Positions 34,551-44,572 of a stretch of DNA of 64,000 nt are shown here, piece by piece; the first letter of the stretch is position 1, and every line of letters begins with the position of its first letter. The notes beneath the pieces are model-generated. The model was given only the letters and a program-made list of their open reading frames with translations. It had not been told where the DNA came from and did not search any database. Made by a program: the position numbers and the translations under genes. Source of the DNA: an uncultured Bacteroidales bacterium (GTDB taxonomy: Bacteria > Bacteroidota > Bacteroidia > Bacteroidales > UBA932); the NCBI GenBank assembly GCA_934691625.1, contig CAKUTA010000001.1, positions 372,001 to 436,000 of the forward strand, given 5' to 3'.

Positions 34551-35888
34551 TTATCTGCTTATGACTACGGCTGTGGAATCTCCGAGCCTGATTTTCAGCC
34601 AGTCTTCCAGCTTCTTTATTGCGGCAGGAGAAAGCGGCTTTTCCGACTCCGTCATGAGTATCAGGCCATTTGATGAAGAAAGGCTGTCACAGCTCACCTC
34701 GGCACCTCTTGCGATAAACATCTTTCCGATATCAGGATACTGGCTGTGGAGCTCCCTGGCTATCTGCTCGTAAGGGATCTCGTCCAGCTTGTGGCTCTCC
34801 AGGGCTTTCTCCAGTTCCTTGATTCTGGCTTCGCGCTTGGCTATCTCCGAGTCTGTGCGCTCATAGATGCCCTTCATTATTTTCTCGGAAGCATTGTCCG
34901 TCTCGTACATTGCCCTTTCAGAAAACTTCAGCTGACTTTCGCTGATGCCATGTCTTGCGGCAGACTCCGTAAGCCTGCTCTTCTCTCCGGCCGTCAGAGG
35001 CTCTCCGGCAATGAACAGCTCTACACTTCCGCCCTTGCGGTATGACACCTTGTAGTCATAGATGTAGCCGCTTTCGAGATTCTTGTTCTCCGCCACGAAA
35101 TTCTCGATGTTGATGTTGAACCTGTTTTCACGTATCATCATGATTGCGGACCAGATGCTTGGCACGATAACGAGGATGACCACGATAGTGATCAATGTCT
35201 TGGTCCTTTTCGCCTTTGCATTGTCCTGAAACTGGACTTCCGAGAAACGCAGGTACTTGACCATCAGGTATGTGGCAAGTATTATGAAAATACAGTTTAT
35301 GAAGAATAGGTACAATGCACCGATGATTACCGAGAAACTTCCGGAAGCGATACCATAGCCGGCAGTGCAGAGCGGCGGCATAAGGGCAGTAGCGATTGCC
35401 ACACCGGAAATGACGGTTCCTTTCTCCTTTCTGCACATCTCGAATATTCCGGCCAGACCACCGAACAGTGCGATCATCACATCATAGATCGTAGGATTGG
35501 TACGAGACATGAGCTCTGTCGGATTCGCCAGCTTCAGAGGCGTGAGAATGAAGTACAATGTCGCAGCGGTAAGACTCACAAGCACCATGATTACCAGATT
35601 CTTGAGCGCGGCACGTATCAGCTGCGCATCACCGGTGCCGAGCCCCAGTCCGATGCCGAAGATAGGACCCATCAGCGGAGAGATAAGCATTGCGCCGATT
35701 ATCACGGCAGTGGAATTCACATTGAGCCCGACAGACGCCAGAACTATGGCGCAGACGAGAATCCATACATTAGGCCCCTTGAAGAAGATATTCCCCCTGA
35801 TTGCCTCGGCGGCTTTTACCGTGTCGATGCTGGCCCTTATGTCCGTTATGTCCTTAAAGAAATTCTTGATGTCCTGTATCAACTGCAT
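34551..35888 (-). CDS. DUF389 membrane protein
   Basis: 445-residue membrane protein with the DUF389 core (TIGR00341/TIGR00271-like): SVGLNVNSTAVIIGAMLISPLMGPIFG, the NPTIYDVMIALFGGLAGIFE block and ATALMPPLCTAGYGIASGSF, with six or so hydrophobic segments in about residues 40-260. The C-terminal 180 residues are soluble with a helical, charged part (ERTDSEIAKREARIKELEKA) and a domain that reads GLILMTESEKPLSPAAIKKL then EDWLKIRLGDSTAVVI, as in other Bacteroidota members. Function is unknown. First gene of a two-gene unit with capA-like gene; a -7-like TATTTTTG lies at 35933-35926. Confidence 0.87.
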   Translation of the reverse strand: MQLIQDIKNFFKDITDIRASIDTVKAAEAIRGNIFFKGPNVWILVCAIVLASVGLNVNSTAVIIGAMLISPLMGPIFGIGLGLGTGDAQLIRAALKNLVIMVLVSLTAATLYFILTPLKLANPTELMSRTNPTIYDVMIALFGGLAGIFEMCRKEKGTVISGVAIATALMPPLCTAGYGIASGSFSVIIGALYLFFINCIFIILATYLMVKYLRFSEVQFQDNAKAKRTKTLITIVVILVIVPSIWSAIMMIRENRFNINIENFVAENKNLESGYIYDYKVSYRKGGSVELFIAGEPLTAGEKSRLTESAARHGISESQLKFSERAMYETDNASEKIMKGIYERTDSEIAKREARIKELEKALESHKLDEIPYEQIARELHSQYPDIGKMFIARGAEVSCDSLSSSNGLILMTESEKPLSPAAIKKLEDWLKIRLGDSTAVVISR

Positions 35889-35935
35889 GGCGTATTTTTA
35901 TGTAACTGATTCTATATTCAACGTGCAAAAATAAT

Positions 35936-35952
35936 TATATTTGTTAAATTTG
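35936..35952 (+). promoter_or_regulatory. Possible -7 boxes of the SPOR-leuS-yitT operon
   Basis: Two overlapping full matches, TATATTTG (35936-35943) and TAAATTTG (35945-35952), 36-45 bp before the first ATG. No good -33 box was found. A solo family A end (GAATCTGTTTTG, 35963-35974) sits between them and the gene. Confidence 0.45.
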
Positions 35953-35988
35953 TAAGAATTTAGAATCTGTTTTGAAGAGGTTTAAGCT

Positions 35989-36501
35989 ATGAGACGCTTG
36001 ATTATGATATGGGTTTGTGCGGCGGCAGTCTTATGTACGGGATGCGATGCTTTCCGCAGGCTTGCCGGCCGTCCAACGTCAGACTTCATTGAGGCCCGCA
36101 GGGCAGCCATTGAGGCGGCGCGTGAAGCTGAGCATCAGGCCCGTATGGATTCACTTGCAAAGGTGGAGATGCAGCTGGCGGATTCGCTCGCCGTCCTGGA
36201 TTCCCTCAAGACGATGAATATCAATATGACGGCACCTTCAGAAAAAGGTGGGCTGTGTGTAACAGGCCTTGACCATAAATACTATGTCATCGTAGGCTCA
36301 TTCGTGGATAAGGGCAATGCAGAGGCCCAGTGCCGTGCTGCTGAACTTAAAGGCTATCCCGCTACGCTGATTAACTTCCGGAACGGCTATACTGTGGTAG
36401 GGGTATGCCCTACGGACAGCATTGTGCCCGCATTCGGCTATCTGAAAAAAGTCAAGGAGGAGAAGTTCTGCCCTGCGGACGTCTGGATCCTGGTAAATTG
36501 A
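35989..36501 (+). CDS. SPOR-domain lipoprotein
   Basis: 170-residue lipoprotein. The signal peptide ends in the lipobox LCTGC (Cys19). Residues about 30-70 are a charged, probably coiled-coil helix (FIEARRAAIEAAREAEHQAR), and residues about 95-170 form a SPOR domain (YYVIVGSFVDKGNAEAQCRA, LINFRNGYTVVGVCPTDS), which binds denuded peptidoglycan in other bacteria. It is the first gene of an operon, 6 bp in front of the M28/TonB fusion. A cell-envelope role is an inference. Confidence 0.83.
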   Translation: MRRLIMIWVCAAAVLCTGCDAFRRLAGRPTSDFIEARRAAIEAAREAEHQARMDSLAKVEMQLADSLAVLDSLKTMNINMTAPSEKGGLCVTGLDHKYYVIVGSFVDKGNAEAQCRAAELKGYPATLINFRNGYTVVGVCPTDSIVPAFGYLKKVKEEKFCPADVWILVN

Positions 36502-36507
36502 TAAGTC

Positions 36508-37863
36508 ATGAAGAATTTAGCAAAGACATTGATCGGTATATCTGTGGCTCTGGCTGCAGGATTTTTTTCTGCCCCATGCCAGGGGCAGATCTCCTCAGGA
36601 TATGAGGAACTGAATGACAGTGAAGTGATGCGGACACTTAAGTCTCATGTCTCATATCTTGCATCTGACGCCCTGGGTGGCCGTAAAGCCGGCAGCCCGG
36701 GAGAAAAGGCAGCCGCGGATTATGTACGTGACATGTTCCGGGAATATGGCATTGACCTGCTCAGCGGCGAGGACGGTGACATGTTCGGGATCGCGCAGCC
36801 GTCAGGTGACACGCTGACTTCCAGGAATGTGGTCGGCTTCGTCCAGGGATATGACAGGACAATGTATGACAAGTATATCGTTGTCGGGGCGCGTCTGGAT
36901 AATATCGGGACCAATGTCATCAATGTGGATGGCAGTCCTCAGGCGCAGATATATTATGGCGCCAACGGCAATGCCTCCGGACTTTCCATACTGATGGAAC
37001 TCGCCCGCATGGTCAGCTCCAATGCCATTATGTTCAGGCGCTCGGTTCTTTTCATTGCATTCGGCGCTTCGGCGCAGACATCGGCGGGAGCCTGGTATTT
37101 TCTTAACCGCTCTTTCGGTGACGCCGGCAATATTGATGCTATGATTGATCTTGATATGCTGGGGACCGGGAGCAACGGCTTCTACGCATACACATCGTCC
37201 AATGCTGATATGAACATGCTGCTCTCCCAGGCTTCGGAGGAGCTTCAGCCTGTGCTTCCGAAGATTACCTCGGAGGAGCCGTACCCGTCTGACAACAGGG
37301 CTTTCTATTCAAGGGAAATCCCGTCTGTAATGTTCACGACAGGCAGATATCCGGAGCATGATACTGTAAAGGATACCGAGGATATCATCGAATATGAGCC
37401 TATGGAGAGGGAGCTGGAATATATATATAATTTCACCAGGTACATCTCCAATGTGGAGAACCCTCCTCTTTTCCGTCAGGATAAGGTCCGGCCTAAATCC
37501 AGCGACAAGCTTTATGACTATGCTGATTGCGACAAGCGTCCGTCATTCATGGGAAGCACTGATCCGAAGGCATTCCTGCTGAAGTGGGTATATCAGTATC
37601 TGAAATATCCTAAGGCCGCAGTGACGAATGGCATCCAGGGACGTGTGATCGTGGAGTTCACAGTGTCGAAGGACGGAAGCGTCACGGATGTAAGAGTGGC
37701 TAGAAGCGCGGATCCGCTGCTTGATGAAGAGGCTGTAAGGGTGGTCAAGGCTTCACCTAAGTGGAAACCTGGTCAGGTGAAGGGTGTGCGCGTCAATACG
37801 GTGATGTCAGTGGCGGTGGATTTCCGCCTGTCTAAAAAAAGTAAATTCGGAATTAAAAAATAG
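36508..37863 (+). CDS. M28 peptidase-like domain fused to a TonB C-terminal domain; metal site apparently lost
   Basis: 451-residue exported protein: signal peptide (1-27), M28 aminopeptidase-like domain (about 38-310) and TonB_C domain (about 358-445: [40 protein letters not shown]). The M28 metal ligands are mostly changed: the usual HxD is ARLD in [11 protein letters not shown], the A-D-D-N segment is GANGNASGL, and the E-E pair is replaced by Ala-Gln in [11 protein letters not shown]. The Asp in MIDLDMLG and a His in YPEHDT remain. It is therefore probably a non-catalytic binding protein. It sits between the SPOR lipoprotein gene and leuS with gaps of 6 and 2 bp. Confidence 0.85.
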   Translation: MKNLAKTLIGISVALAAGFFSAPCQGQISSGYEELNDSEVMRTLKSHVSYLASDALGGRKAGSPGEKAAADYVRDMFREYGIDLLSGEDGDMFGIAQPSGDTLTSRNVVGFVQGYDRTMYDKYIVVGARLDNIGTNVINVDGSPQAQIYYGANGNASGLSILMELARMVSSNAIMFRRSVLFIAFGASAQTSAGAWYFLNRSFGDAGNIDAMIDLDMLGTGSNGFYAYTSSNADMNMLLSQASEELQPVLPKITSEEPYPSDNRAFYSREIPSVMFTTGRYPEHDTVKDTEDIIEYEPMERELEYIYNFTRYISNVENPPLFRQDKVRPKSSDKLYDYADCDKRPSFMGSTDPKAFLLKWVYQYLKYPKAAVTNGIQGRVIVEFTVSKDGSVTDVRVARSADPLLDEEAVRVVKASPKWKPGQVKGVRVNTVMSVAVDFRLSKKSKFGIKK

Positions 37864-37865
37864 CT

Positions 37866-40631
37866 ATGGATTACGATTTCAGAAGAATTGAGCAGAAGTG
37901 GCAGGCCAGATGGGCTGCGGAAAAGACTTTTCATGCGGTAGAGGATCCGTCGAAGCCTAAGTATTATGTTCTTGACATGTTCCCGTATCCTTCAGGAGCA
38001 GGACTGCATGTCGGACATCCTCTAGGATACATTGCAAGTGATATATATGCACGATATAAGAGACTGAAAGGCTTCAATGTCCTTCATCCTATGGGGTATG
38101 ATGCGTTCGGTCTGCCGGCTGAGCAGTATGCAATACAGACAGGCCAGCATCCTGAAGTCACTACAGAGAAAAATATCCGCCGCTACCGTGAGCAGCTTGA
38201 CAGGATAGGCTTCTCGTATGACTGGGACAGGGAAGTCCGCACGTGTGATCCGTCTTTTTACAAATGGACCCAGTGGGCATTTATCAAGATGTTCAAGAGC
38301 TATTACAATACGGAACTGGACAAGGCGCGTCCTATAACCGAGCTTGAGGAGGCGTTTGAACAGGCCGGAACGCGTGATATCCATGCTGCATGCACTGAAG
38401 AACTGACATTTACAGCAGGGGAGTGGAAATCATGGAACGAGAAGCGCAAGGCTGAAGTCCTTATGAACTACCGTATTGCATATCAGGGTGAGACTTCTGT
38501 CAACTGGTGCCCGGGACTCGGGACTGTGCTTGCCAATGATGAAGTGAAGGAGGGACTCTCTGTACGTGGTGGATTCCCTGTGGAGCAGAAGAAGATGATG
38601 CAGTGGCAGCTTCGTGTGTCAGCTTATGCCGGACGTCTTCTGGATGGTCTAGACAAGCTGGACTGGACCGATTCCCTGAAAGAGATGCAGCGTAACTGGA
38701 TCGGCCGCTCTTTCGGAACTGAAGTCGTATTCAAGACGTTTAACGGTGATAAACGCAAGGATATCACCATCTTCACGACCAGAGTGGATACTATCTTCGG
38801 TGTCACTTTCATGGTGCTGGCACCTGAAAGCGATCTTGTTCCGGAGCTTGTATCGGATGAGCAGAGAGCTGCCGTGGAGGAATATCTCGCTTATGTGAAG
38901 AAAAAGACTGAGCGCGAGAGAATCTCCGAGACAAGGACCGTTACAGGCGTATTCTCAGGTTCGTATGCCGAGAATCCGCTTACGGGAAAACGTGTTCCTG
39001 TATGGATATCGGAATATGTTCTTGCCGGATATGGCACAGGAGCCATCATGGCGGTGCCGGCACATGATAGCCGAGATTATGCGTTTGCAAAGAAATTAGG
39101 CCTTCCGATCATACCTATTATCGAGGGCTGCGATGTGAGCGAGCACAGTTTCGATGCCAAGGAAGGCAGGATGTGTAACTCTGGTTTCCTTGATGGCATG
39201 GATGTCAAGGAGGCTATTCCAGCTGCGATGGACTATGTGGAGAAGCATGGCATAGGCCACAGGAAAGTGAACTACAGGCTTCGAGATGCCATCTTCTCTC
39301 GTCAGAGATACTGGGGCGAACCGTTCCCTATATATTATAAGGATGGTATTGCGGCACCTCTGCCTTATGACAAGCTTCCGCTTACACTTCCTGAAATTGA
39401 CCAGTTCAAGCCTACAGAGAGCGGGGAGCCACCTCTTGCGCGTGCAAAGAACTGGACATATAGCGGGTATCCTCTGGAAACCAGCACTATGCCAGGTTTC
39501 GCAGGCTCCAGCGCCTATTATCTGCGCTATATGGACCCTCATGATAATGAGGAGCTTGTAAGCAGCGAAGCAGACAGGTACTGGCGTGATGTGGATCTCT
39601 ATATCGGTGGCACGGAGCATGCCACAGGGCATCTTATCTACTCCCGCTTCTGGGACAAGTTCCTATATGACATGGGGTATGTCTGCGAGGACGAGCCGTT
39701 CAGGAAGCTGGTGAACCAGGGAATGATCCAGGGGCGTTCGAACTTTGTCTATCGTATAGTCGGTACCAACAAGTTCGTTTCCGCCGGCCTTAAGAACCAG
39801 TATGAGACAACAGAGATTCATGTGGATATCAATATCGTGAGAAACGACAGGCTTGATATCGAGGCGTTCAGAAAATGGAGACCGGAATTCGCTGATGCCG
39901 AGTTCATACTTGAAAACGGTGAATATGTCTGCGGCTGGGCTGTCGAGAAGATGAGCAAGTCCATGTACAATGTCGTGAATCCAGATGATATCTGCAATAC
40001 TTATGGAGCTGATACTCTGCGTCTTTATGAAATGTTCCTCGGACCTATAGAACAGTCCAAGCCTTGGGACACGAAAGGAATAGACGGAGTTAACAGGTTC
40101 CTCAGAAAGTTCTGGAAACTATATTATGACGGCGAGAAATTCCTTGTAAATGAGGAGAAAGCTTCTCCTGAAGAGCTTAAGACCCTTCACAGGCTCATCG
40201 GAAAGGTCCAGTCCGACATAGAGACATTCTCATATAACACCTGCATAAGCGCCTTCATGATCGCTGTGAACGACCTTTCCGACAGAAAATGCTCAAAGAG
40301 GGAAATCCTGGAGCCGCTTGCCGTGCTGCTCTCATCATTCGCTCCTCATATATGCGAGGAACTGTGGGAGGCTCTGGGGCATAAGGAAAGCATTTCCAAG
40401 GCATCGTTCCCTGAATATGTCGAGGCATATACTGTGGAGAACAGTTGCACCTATGCAGTATCATTCAACGGAAAGACCAGATTCACGGTGGAGCTTCCTA
40501 AGGCAATGGGCAAGGACGAGGTTGAAAGCAGCGTCAGGAGCAATCCTTCGACGGACAAGTATCTCGCAGGGAAGAGCATCGTCAAGGTGATTGTAGTCCC
40601 TGGCAAGATTGTGAACATTGTAGTAAAATAG
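37866..40631 (+). CDS. leuS: Leucyl-tRNA synthetase
   Basis: Class I aminoacyl-tRNA synthetase that charges tRNA-Leu; 921 residues. The HIGH motif is [19 protein letters not shown] (about residue 45) and KMSKS is in [17 protein letters not shown] (about residue 696). The editing domain (CP1) spans about residues 225-420 with [13 protein letters not shown] and the VPAHDSRDY block. The C-terminal anticodon-binding part ends with the short [12 protein letters not shown]. It follows the M28/TonB gene by 2 bp and precedes two YitT genes, so it is part of a five-gene operon. Confidence 0.97.
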   Translation: MDYDFRRIEQKWQARWAAEKTFHAVEDPSKPKYYVLDMFPYPSGAGLHVGHPLGYIASDIYARYKRLKGFNVLHPMGYDAFGLPAEQYAIQTGQHPEVTTEKNIRRYREQLDRIGFSYDWDREVRTCDPSFYKWTQWAFIKMFKSYYNTELDKARPITELEEAFEQAGTRDIHAACTEELTFTAGEWKSWNEKRKAEVLMNYRIAYQGETSVNWCPGLGTVLANDEVKEGLSVRGGFPVEQKKMMQWQLRVSAYAGRLLDGLDKLDWTDSLKEMQRNWIGRSFGTEVVFKTFNGDKRKDITIFTTRVDTIFGVTFMVLAPESDLVPELVSDEQRAAVEEYLAYVKKKTERERISETRTVTGVFSGSYAENPLTGKRVPVWISEYVLAGYGTGAIMAVPAHDSRDYAFAKKLGLPIIPIIEGCDVSEHSFDAKEGRMCNSGFLDGMDVKEAIPAAMDYVEKHGIGHRKVNYRLRDAIFSRQRYWGEPFPIYYKDGIAAPLPYDKLPLTLPEIDQFKPTESGEPPLARAKNWTYSGYPLETSTMPGFAGSSAYYLRYMDPHDNEELVSSEADRYWRDVDLYIGGTEHATGHLIYSRFWDKFLYDMGYVCEDEPFRKLVNQGMIQGRSNFVYRIVGTNKFVSAGLKNQYETTEIHVDINIVRNDRLDIEAFRKWRPEFADAEFILENGEYVCGWAVEKMSKSMYNVVNPDDICNTYGADTLRLYEMFLGPIEQSKPWDTKGIDGVNRFLRKFWKLYYDGEKFLVNEEKASPEELKTLHRLIGKVQSDIETFSYNTCISAFMIAVNDLSDRKCSKREILEPLAVLLSSFAPHICEELWEALGHKESISKASFPEYVEAYTVENSCTYAVSFNGKTRFTVELPKAMGKDEVESSVRSNPSTDKYLAGKSIVKVIVVPGKIVNIVVK

Positions 40632-40637
40632 CTGTAC

Positions 40638-41567
40638 ATGATTTCCGCTAAAAAAATCCTTTCTGTAATCTGGGACTACATCATTGTCTCGCTCGGAACA
40701 TTGATGTTCTGCATGGCCTGGGATACGTTTCTGATACCTAACGGAATAGCCGCCGGAGGCCTGACCGGGGCGTGCACTGTGCTCCAGTTCGCCACCAATG
40801 GGCTGATACCTGTGGCATACTCCACATTCATAGCGAATGCCGCGCTGCTGATCATGGGCGTCATTGTCCTTGGCAATGCTTTCGGGATCAAGACTGTCTA
40901 TGTTGTGGTCCTTTCTTCCGTATTGTTCAAGATCCTTCCTGGATTTGACTGGATACAGGCGACTCCTGGAAACTTCTTCTTTATTGACAATAAGGCTCTT
41001 ATCCCTATTGTCGGCGGTCTGATAGAGGCTGTTGGCGTCGGACTCATCTTCCAGCGCGGCGGCAGTACAGGAGGTACAGATGTGGCGGCACTTGTGATGA
41101 ACAAGTTCTGGCCAATCTCGCCTGGCAAGGTCTATCTCTATTCCGATGTGTTCATTATCGCGTCAGTCCTTCTTATACCTGGCAAGACATTCGAGGATAT
41201 GATATATGGATATATCGCGATGGTGACTTTCTCGTTCATGCTTGATTTTGTGCTGCTTGGAAGCAAATCTACTGTCCAGGTTCTCGTGTTTACACAGAAA
41301 TACGAGGAGATGGCTGACTATATGATGAACAAGCTGCACCGTGGTGTGACGGCTCTGAAGGCTATTGGCTGGTACACGAAGAAAGACAAGAATGTGCTTT
41401 TGATTGTTGCCCGCAAATCACAGATGCCCGAGTTGTCGAAGGCGATCAAGCAAATTGATGACAAGGCGTTTGTAAGTGTTTCTCCTGCAAGCAGCGTGTA
41501 TGGAGAGGGCTTCGACGAGCTGAAGACCGGAATAGAGAAAAAGAAGAAGACGGAATCAATCCAGTAG
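40638..41567 (+). CDS. YitT-family (DUF161/DUF2179) membrane protein, copy 1
   Basis: 309-residue membrane protein with five to six hydrophobic segments in the first 200 residues (IVSLGTLMFCMAWDTFLIPN, the G-GxxG block GIAAGGLTGACTVLQ, FQRGGSTGGTDVAALVMNKF) and a soluble C-terminal DUF2179 domain (HRGVTALKAIGWYTKKDKNV, ILLIVARK-type strand, FVSVSPASSVYGEGFDE). Function is unknown. It lies 6 bp after leuS and 3 bp before its paralogue. Confidence 0.9.
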   Translation: MISAKKILSVIWDYIIVSLGTLMFCMAWDTFLIPNGIAAGGLTGACTVLQFATNGLIPVAYSTFIANAALLIMGVIVLGNAFGIKTVYVVVLSSVLFKILPGFDWIQATPGNFFFIDNKALIPIVGGLIEAVGVGLIFQRGGSTGGTDVAALVMNKFWPISPGKVYLYSDVFIIASVLLIPGKTFEDMIYGYIAMVTFSFMLDFVLLGSKSTVQVLVFTQKYEEMADYMMNKLHRGVTALKAIGWYTKKDKNVLLIVARKSQMPELSKAIKQIDDKAFVSVSPASSVYGEGFDELKTGIEKKKKTESIQ

Positions 41568-41570
41568 AAG

Positions 41571-42548
41571 ATGAATCAGTTTCTTAAAGGCAGGTCTGTC
41601 TGGTCAATGCTGAAGGAGTATTCTCTTATAACTCTCGGCATAACCATATATGTGCTTGGCTGGGTGGTGTTCCTGACGCCTAACAACCTTATCGGAAATG
41701 GAGTGACAGGTATCAGCTCCATTATCCAGTATGCCGTCGGCATCAAGATGGGCTATTCGTATTTCGTGATTAATGCTGTACTGCTTATAACGGCATTCCT
41801 CGTGCTCGGAACGAGCTTCGGCGGCAAGACGATATTCGCGGTGCTGCTCGTATCTGTCGAGCTGAATGTCCTTCAGGAGGCTATCCCGCAGACGATCATA
41901 GATACTCTTGCTATTCAGAACGGTAAGCTCATGTCCACCATCATGGGCGGTATCATGGTCGGGCTAGGAATCGGGATGTCTATATCGCAGGGCGGAAGTA
42001 CAGGTGGTACGGATATAATAGCCTTGATTGTAAGCAAATACCGCAATGTCTCCCCTGGCAGGATGATTCTTTCCATGGATGTGGTCATAATCATGTCATC
42101 TCTCCTGGTGCCGTCATATACGGCTTCTGGACATCTTGTCCCGTTTGCTGAGAAGATAACCACTGTCGTCTATGGTCTTCTTCTCGTGACGATCAACGGG
42201 TATGTCATCGACCTGTATCTGGCTGGCTCCAAGCAGTCTGTCCAGCTGTTCATAATGTCCAGGAAATATGAGCAGATCGCCGATGCCATAACGAACTATC
42301 TTCATCGGGGAGTCACAGTGATGCCGGCTGTCGGCTGGTACACGAAGAAAGAGAGCCATGTCCTTATGGTGATCACCAGAAAGGGGGATCTGAACTTTCT
42401 GCTGAAACATATCAAGTCCATAGATGCCGATGCGTTTCTTTCAGTGACTTCTGTTACAGGGGTTTATGGCGAGGGCTTCGATGCCATAAAGGCAGGGCTG
42501 CCTAAGGTGCAGAGTGACCCGAGTCCGCATAAAAAAGAAGATTTTTAA
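41571..42548 (+). CDS. YitT-family (DUF161/DUF2179) membrane protein, copy 2
   Basis: 325-residue tandem paralogue of the preceding gene, with the same layout: LITLGITIYVLGWVVFLTPN, NGVTGISSIIQ, SQGGSTGGTDIIALIVSKYR and the C-terminal LHRGVTVMPAVGWYTKKESH with TSVTGVYGEGFDAIK. The duplicated but diverged pair suggests two subunits of one complex. Last gene of the operon, followed by a terminator. Confidence 0.9.
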   Translation: MNQFLKGRSVWSMLKEYSLITLGITIYVLGWVVFLTPNNLIGNGVTGISSIIQYAVGIKMGYSYFVINAVLLITAFLVLGTSFGGKTIFAVLLVSVELNVLQEAIPQTIIDTLAIQNGKLMSTIMGGIMVGLGIGMSISQGGSTGGTDIIALIVSKYRNVSPGRMILSMDVVIIMSSLLVPSYTASGHLVPFAEKITTVVYGLLLVTINGYVIDLYLAGSKQSVQLFIMSRKYEQIADAITNYLHRGVTVMPAVGWYTKKESHVLMVITRKGDLNFLLKHIKSIDADAFLSVTSVTGVYGEGFDAIKAGLPKVQSDPSPHKKEDF

Positions 42549-42577
42549 ATTTAAGAATCATATATTTTTTTGTTTAG

Positions 42578-42612
42578 CTGCTTCTGAAGTCTTTCGGAAG
42601 CAGTTCTTTTTG
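42578..42612 (+). terminator. Terminator of the leuS-yitT operon
   Basis: CTGCTTCTGAA pairs with TTCGGAAGCAG (42578-42588, 42593-42603) with one internal mismatch, then TTCTTTTTG. Confidence 0.8.
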
Positions 42613-42622
42613 TATAATTTTG
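42592..42622 (+). promoter_or_regulatory. Probable promoter of the AraC-type gene
   Basis: TTTC (42592-42595), exactly 19 bp, TAATTTTG (42615-42622). The -33 box lies in the 3' arm of the preceding terminator. Confidence 0.6.
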
Positions 42623-42650
42623 CCTGAAACTATATAACCAAAAAGATGTA

Positions 42651-43697
42651 ATGAATAAGACAATCTCTGAGAAGCTATTCGCGGCTCCGCGCAAGCTTGT
42701 GCGCGTGATATCGTTTCTGAATCTTATATTATCAATCACGGTCTCGCTTATGGCCGGACATGGCCGTTGGCTTGTTTCAGCAGTGTTCAGCCTGGATGTG
42801 TCCATGTCTATACTTTTCATGATACCTGACGAGTATAATGACAGCCTGATATCAGTCATATCTGCCCTGACGGCATCAGTGATGTCCATAACAGTGTCAG
42901 CTATGCCTGCCTTCGGGGTCACGGAGAATTTCATGATTCTGCTGTATGCATCTGCGGTGGTGATGCCCCTGTGCTGCTGCCTCGTGGCAAGGACATTCAG
43001 AATGATGCGAGATGAGGACTATCTGCGGGCGAAACTGTCTGGATGGGAAATCCTGCTGTGCCAGATCAAGCTTTGCTTCACTGTATTCTTTATGGCGATG
43101 GTGGTGCTGCCACTGATATTTATGGTCATATTCCGTGGGGTTTGGTGGAATGTGGCAGCTCTAGTCCTTGCATCGGCTTTATATGTGCTGCTTTATCTGA
43201 GGTGCGTGACATCTTCACCGATAGTCCGTTTCAATGCGGCAGGACGTCCGGAAGGGGAGCGTGACGTGGCGGCTTGTGCATATTACCCTTTCAGGGAGAA
43301 AGACGACTATAAATATATGTACGGCAAGCTGAAGCAGCACATGGAGGAGAAACGCCCCTATCTGGATGCCGACTATTCATTGGATGTGCTTGTCCGTGAG
43401 ATGTTCTCCAACAAGTCTTATATCTCCAGAGTCATAAATGTCTGCACCGGAATGAATTTCAGCCAGCTTGTGAACAGATACAGGATCGAGTATTCAATGG
43501 AGATCTTCCGTGAGAACCCTGACCTGAAGGTGCGGGAGCTGGCGGACTTGTCAGGCTTCCATTCCCAGGTGTCGTTCAATATGGCGTTCAAGCTGTTCAA
43601 TAATAATATGACTCCTGGAGCATGGTGCAAGGAATACCGAGACAAGACTTCTATCGGAGCGAAAGACCTTTCCAGTCTGCAGGAACAGGTGCGGTGA
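42651..43697 (+). CDS. AraC-family regulator with N-terminal membrane domain
   Basis: 348-residue regulator. About the first 185 residues are hydrophobic, with five to six probable membrane spans (VISFLNLILSITVSLMAGHG, FMILLYASAVVMPLCCCLVA, FTVFFMAMVVLPLIFMVIF), and the last 110 carry an AraC-type double helix-turn-helix (SYISRVINVCTGMNFSQLVN, YRIEYSMEIF, LADLSGFHSQVSFNMAFKLF, MTPGAWCKEY). The inducer or signal is unknown. No transporter or target operon is adjacent. Its 3' end overlaps the convergent pseudouridine synthase gene by 47 bp. Confidence 0.87.
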   Translation: MNKTISEKLFAAPRKLVRVISFLNLILSITVSLMAGHGRWLVSAVFSLDVSMSILFMIPDEYNDSLISVISALTASVMSITVSAMPAFGVTENFMILLYASAVVMPLCCCLVARTFRMMRDEDYLRAKLSGWEILLCQIKLCFTVFFMAMVVLPLIFMVIFRGVWWNVAALVLASALYVLLYLRCVTSSPIVRFNAAGRPEGERDVAACAYYPFREKDDYKYMYGKLKQHMEEKRPYLDADYSLDVLVREMFSNKSYISRVINVCTGMNFSQLVNRYRIEYSMEIFRENPDLKVRELADLSGFHSQVSFNMAFKLFNNNMTPGAWCKEYRDKTSIGAKDLSSLQEQVR

Positions 43698-44370
43698 TCT
43701 CGACAGGTGCCTTGCTCACAGGATGTATAAAACTGATATGCCGTGCCATAAGCGAGATGCCGCCATCCTTGTTTGACCTTGGGGCACCATATTTCAGGTC
43801 GCCTTTTATGCAGCATCCGATTCCTGCAAGCTGGCAGCGTATCTGGTGATGCCTGCCTGTGAACAGCAGCACTTCCAGCAGGAAATACCTGTCTGTCCTG
43901 TCTATGAGCTTGTAGTGGAGACGCGCCAGCTTGGCTTCCTTTTCCTTGCCTGTGCGGCTGATGAAACTCTTGTTCATCTTCTCGTTTCTTGTCAGCCAGT
44001 TCTCCAGGTCCGCCTCTTCAGGCTCAGGCTTCCTGCATACCAGCGCCCAGTATGTCTTGTGAACATCTCCCTCCCTGAACATTGCATTCATCCTTTCCAG
44101 GGCCTTGGAGGTCTTTGCCAGGATGGTGATGCCGCTGACAGGACGGTCAAGGCGGTGCGGGATTCCCATGAACACCTGCCCTGGTTTGGAGTCGCGCATG
44201 GCGATGAATGCCTTGTATTTGTCGCCCAGAGTCTCGTCGCCGGTCTTGTCCCCCTGCACGATTTCGCCGACTCTTTTATTTACAGCCAGCAGATGGTTGT
44301 CTTCATATAATATTCTGGACTCCAGATCTTTGTATTCTGTATCCGATAATGTCCTATATACCATGCCCAA
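43651..44370 (-). CDS. RluA-family pseudouridine synthase
   Basis: 239-residue RNA pseudouridine synthase. The catalytic Asp is in GIPHRLDRPVSGITILAKTS (about residue 76), the RluA-family form of the H-R-L-D motif. Other blocks are YEDNHLLAVNKRVGEIVQGD at the N-terminus, VHKTYWALV, TGRHHQIRCQLAGIGCCIKGD (R-x-H-Q-I-R) and LMARHISFIHP. There is no S4 domain, so it resembles RluA/RluC-type short enzymes; the modified RNA position is not known. ATG codons at 44370 and 44364 are both possible starts. Confidence 0.92.
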   Translation of the reverse strand: MGMVYRTLSDTEYKDLESRILYEDNHLLAVNKRVGEIVQGDKTGDETLGDKYKAFIAMRDSKPGQVFMGIPHRLDRPVSGITILAKTSKALERMNAMFREGDVHKTYWALVCRKPEPEEADLENWLTRNEKMNKSFISRTGKEKEAKLARLHYKLIDRTDRYFLLEVLLFTGRHHQIRCQLAGIGCCIKGDLKYGAPRSNKDGGISLMARHISFIHPVSKAPVEITAPVPADWKGLSLR

Positions 44371-44572
44371 AAGATGTGTAATGCCAAATTGTATGTTTTA
44401 TGTTTCAAAGATAGGCAAAATATGACAATTTGTCAGAATTTAATTGTGGTTCCGGCATTGGCACGGCATTGGATAAATCTCCAGTCGCTGTCGGCCGGGG
44501 GCTGACAGAAGATGAAGCGGTCGGCTCCGCGGCACCATGAATAACAGATAATAAAAATAGGAGATAAATATT

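Noticed and set aside
44371..44572. CIRCE or heat-shock operator before dnaK
   Set aside because: Only a 5-bp TGACA/TGTCA repeat exists; the 9-bp CIRCE arms are absent.
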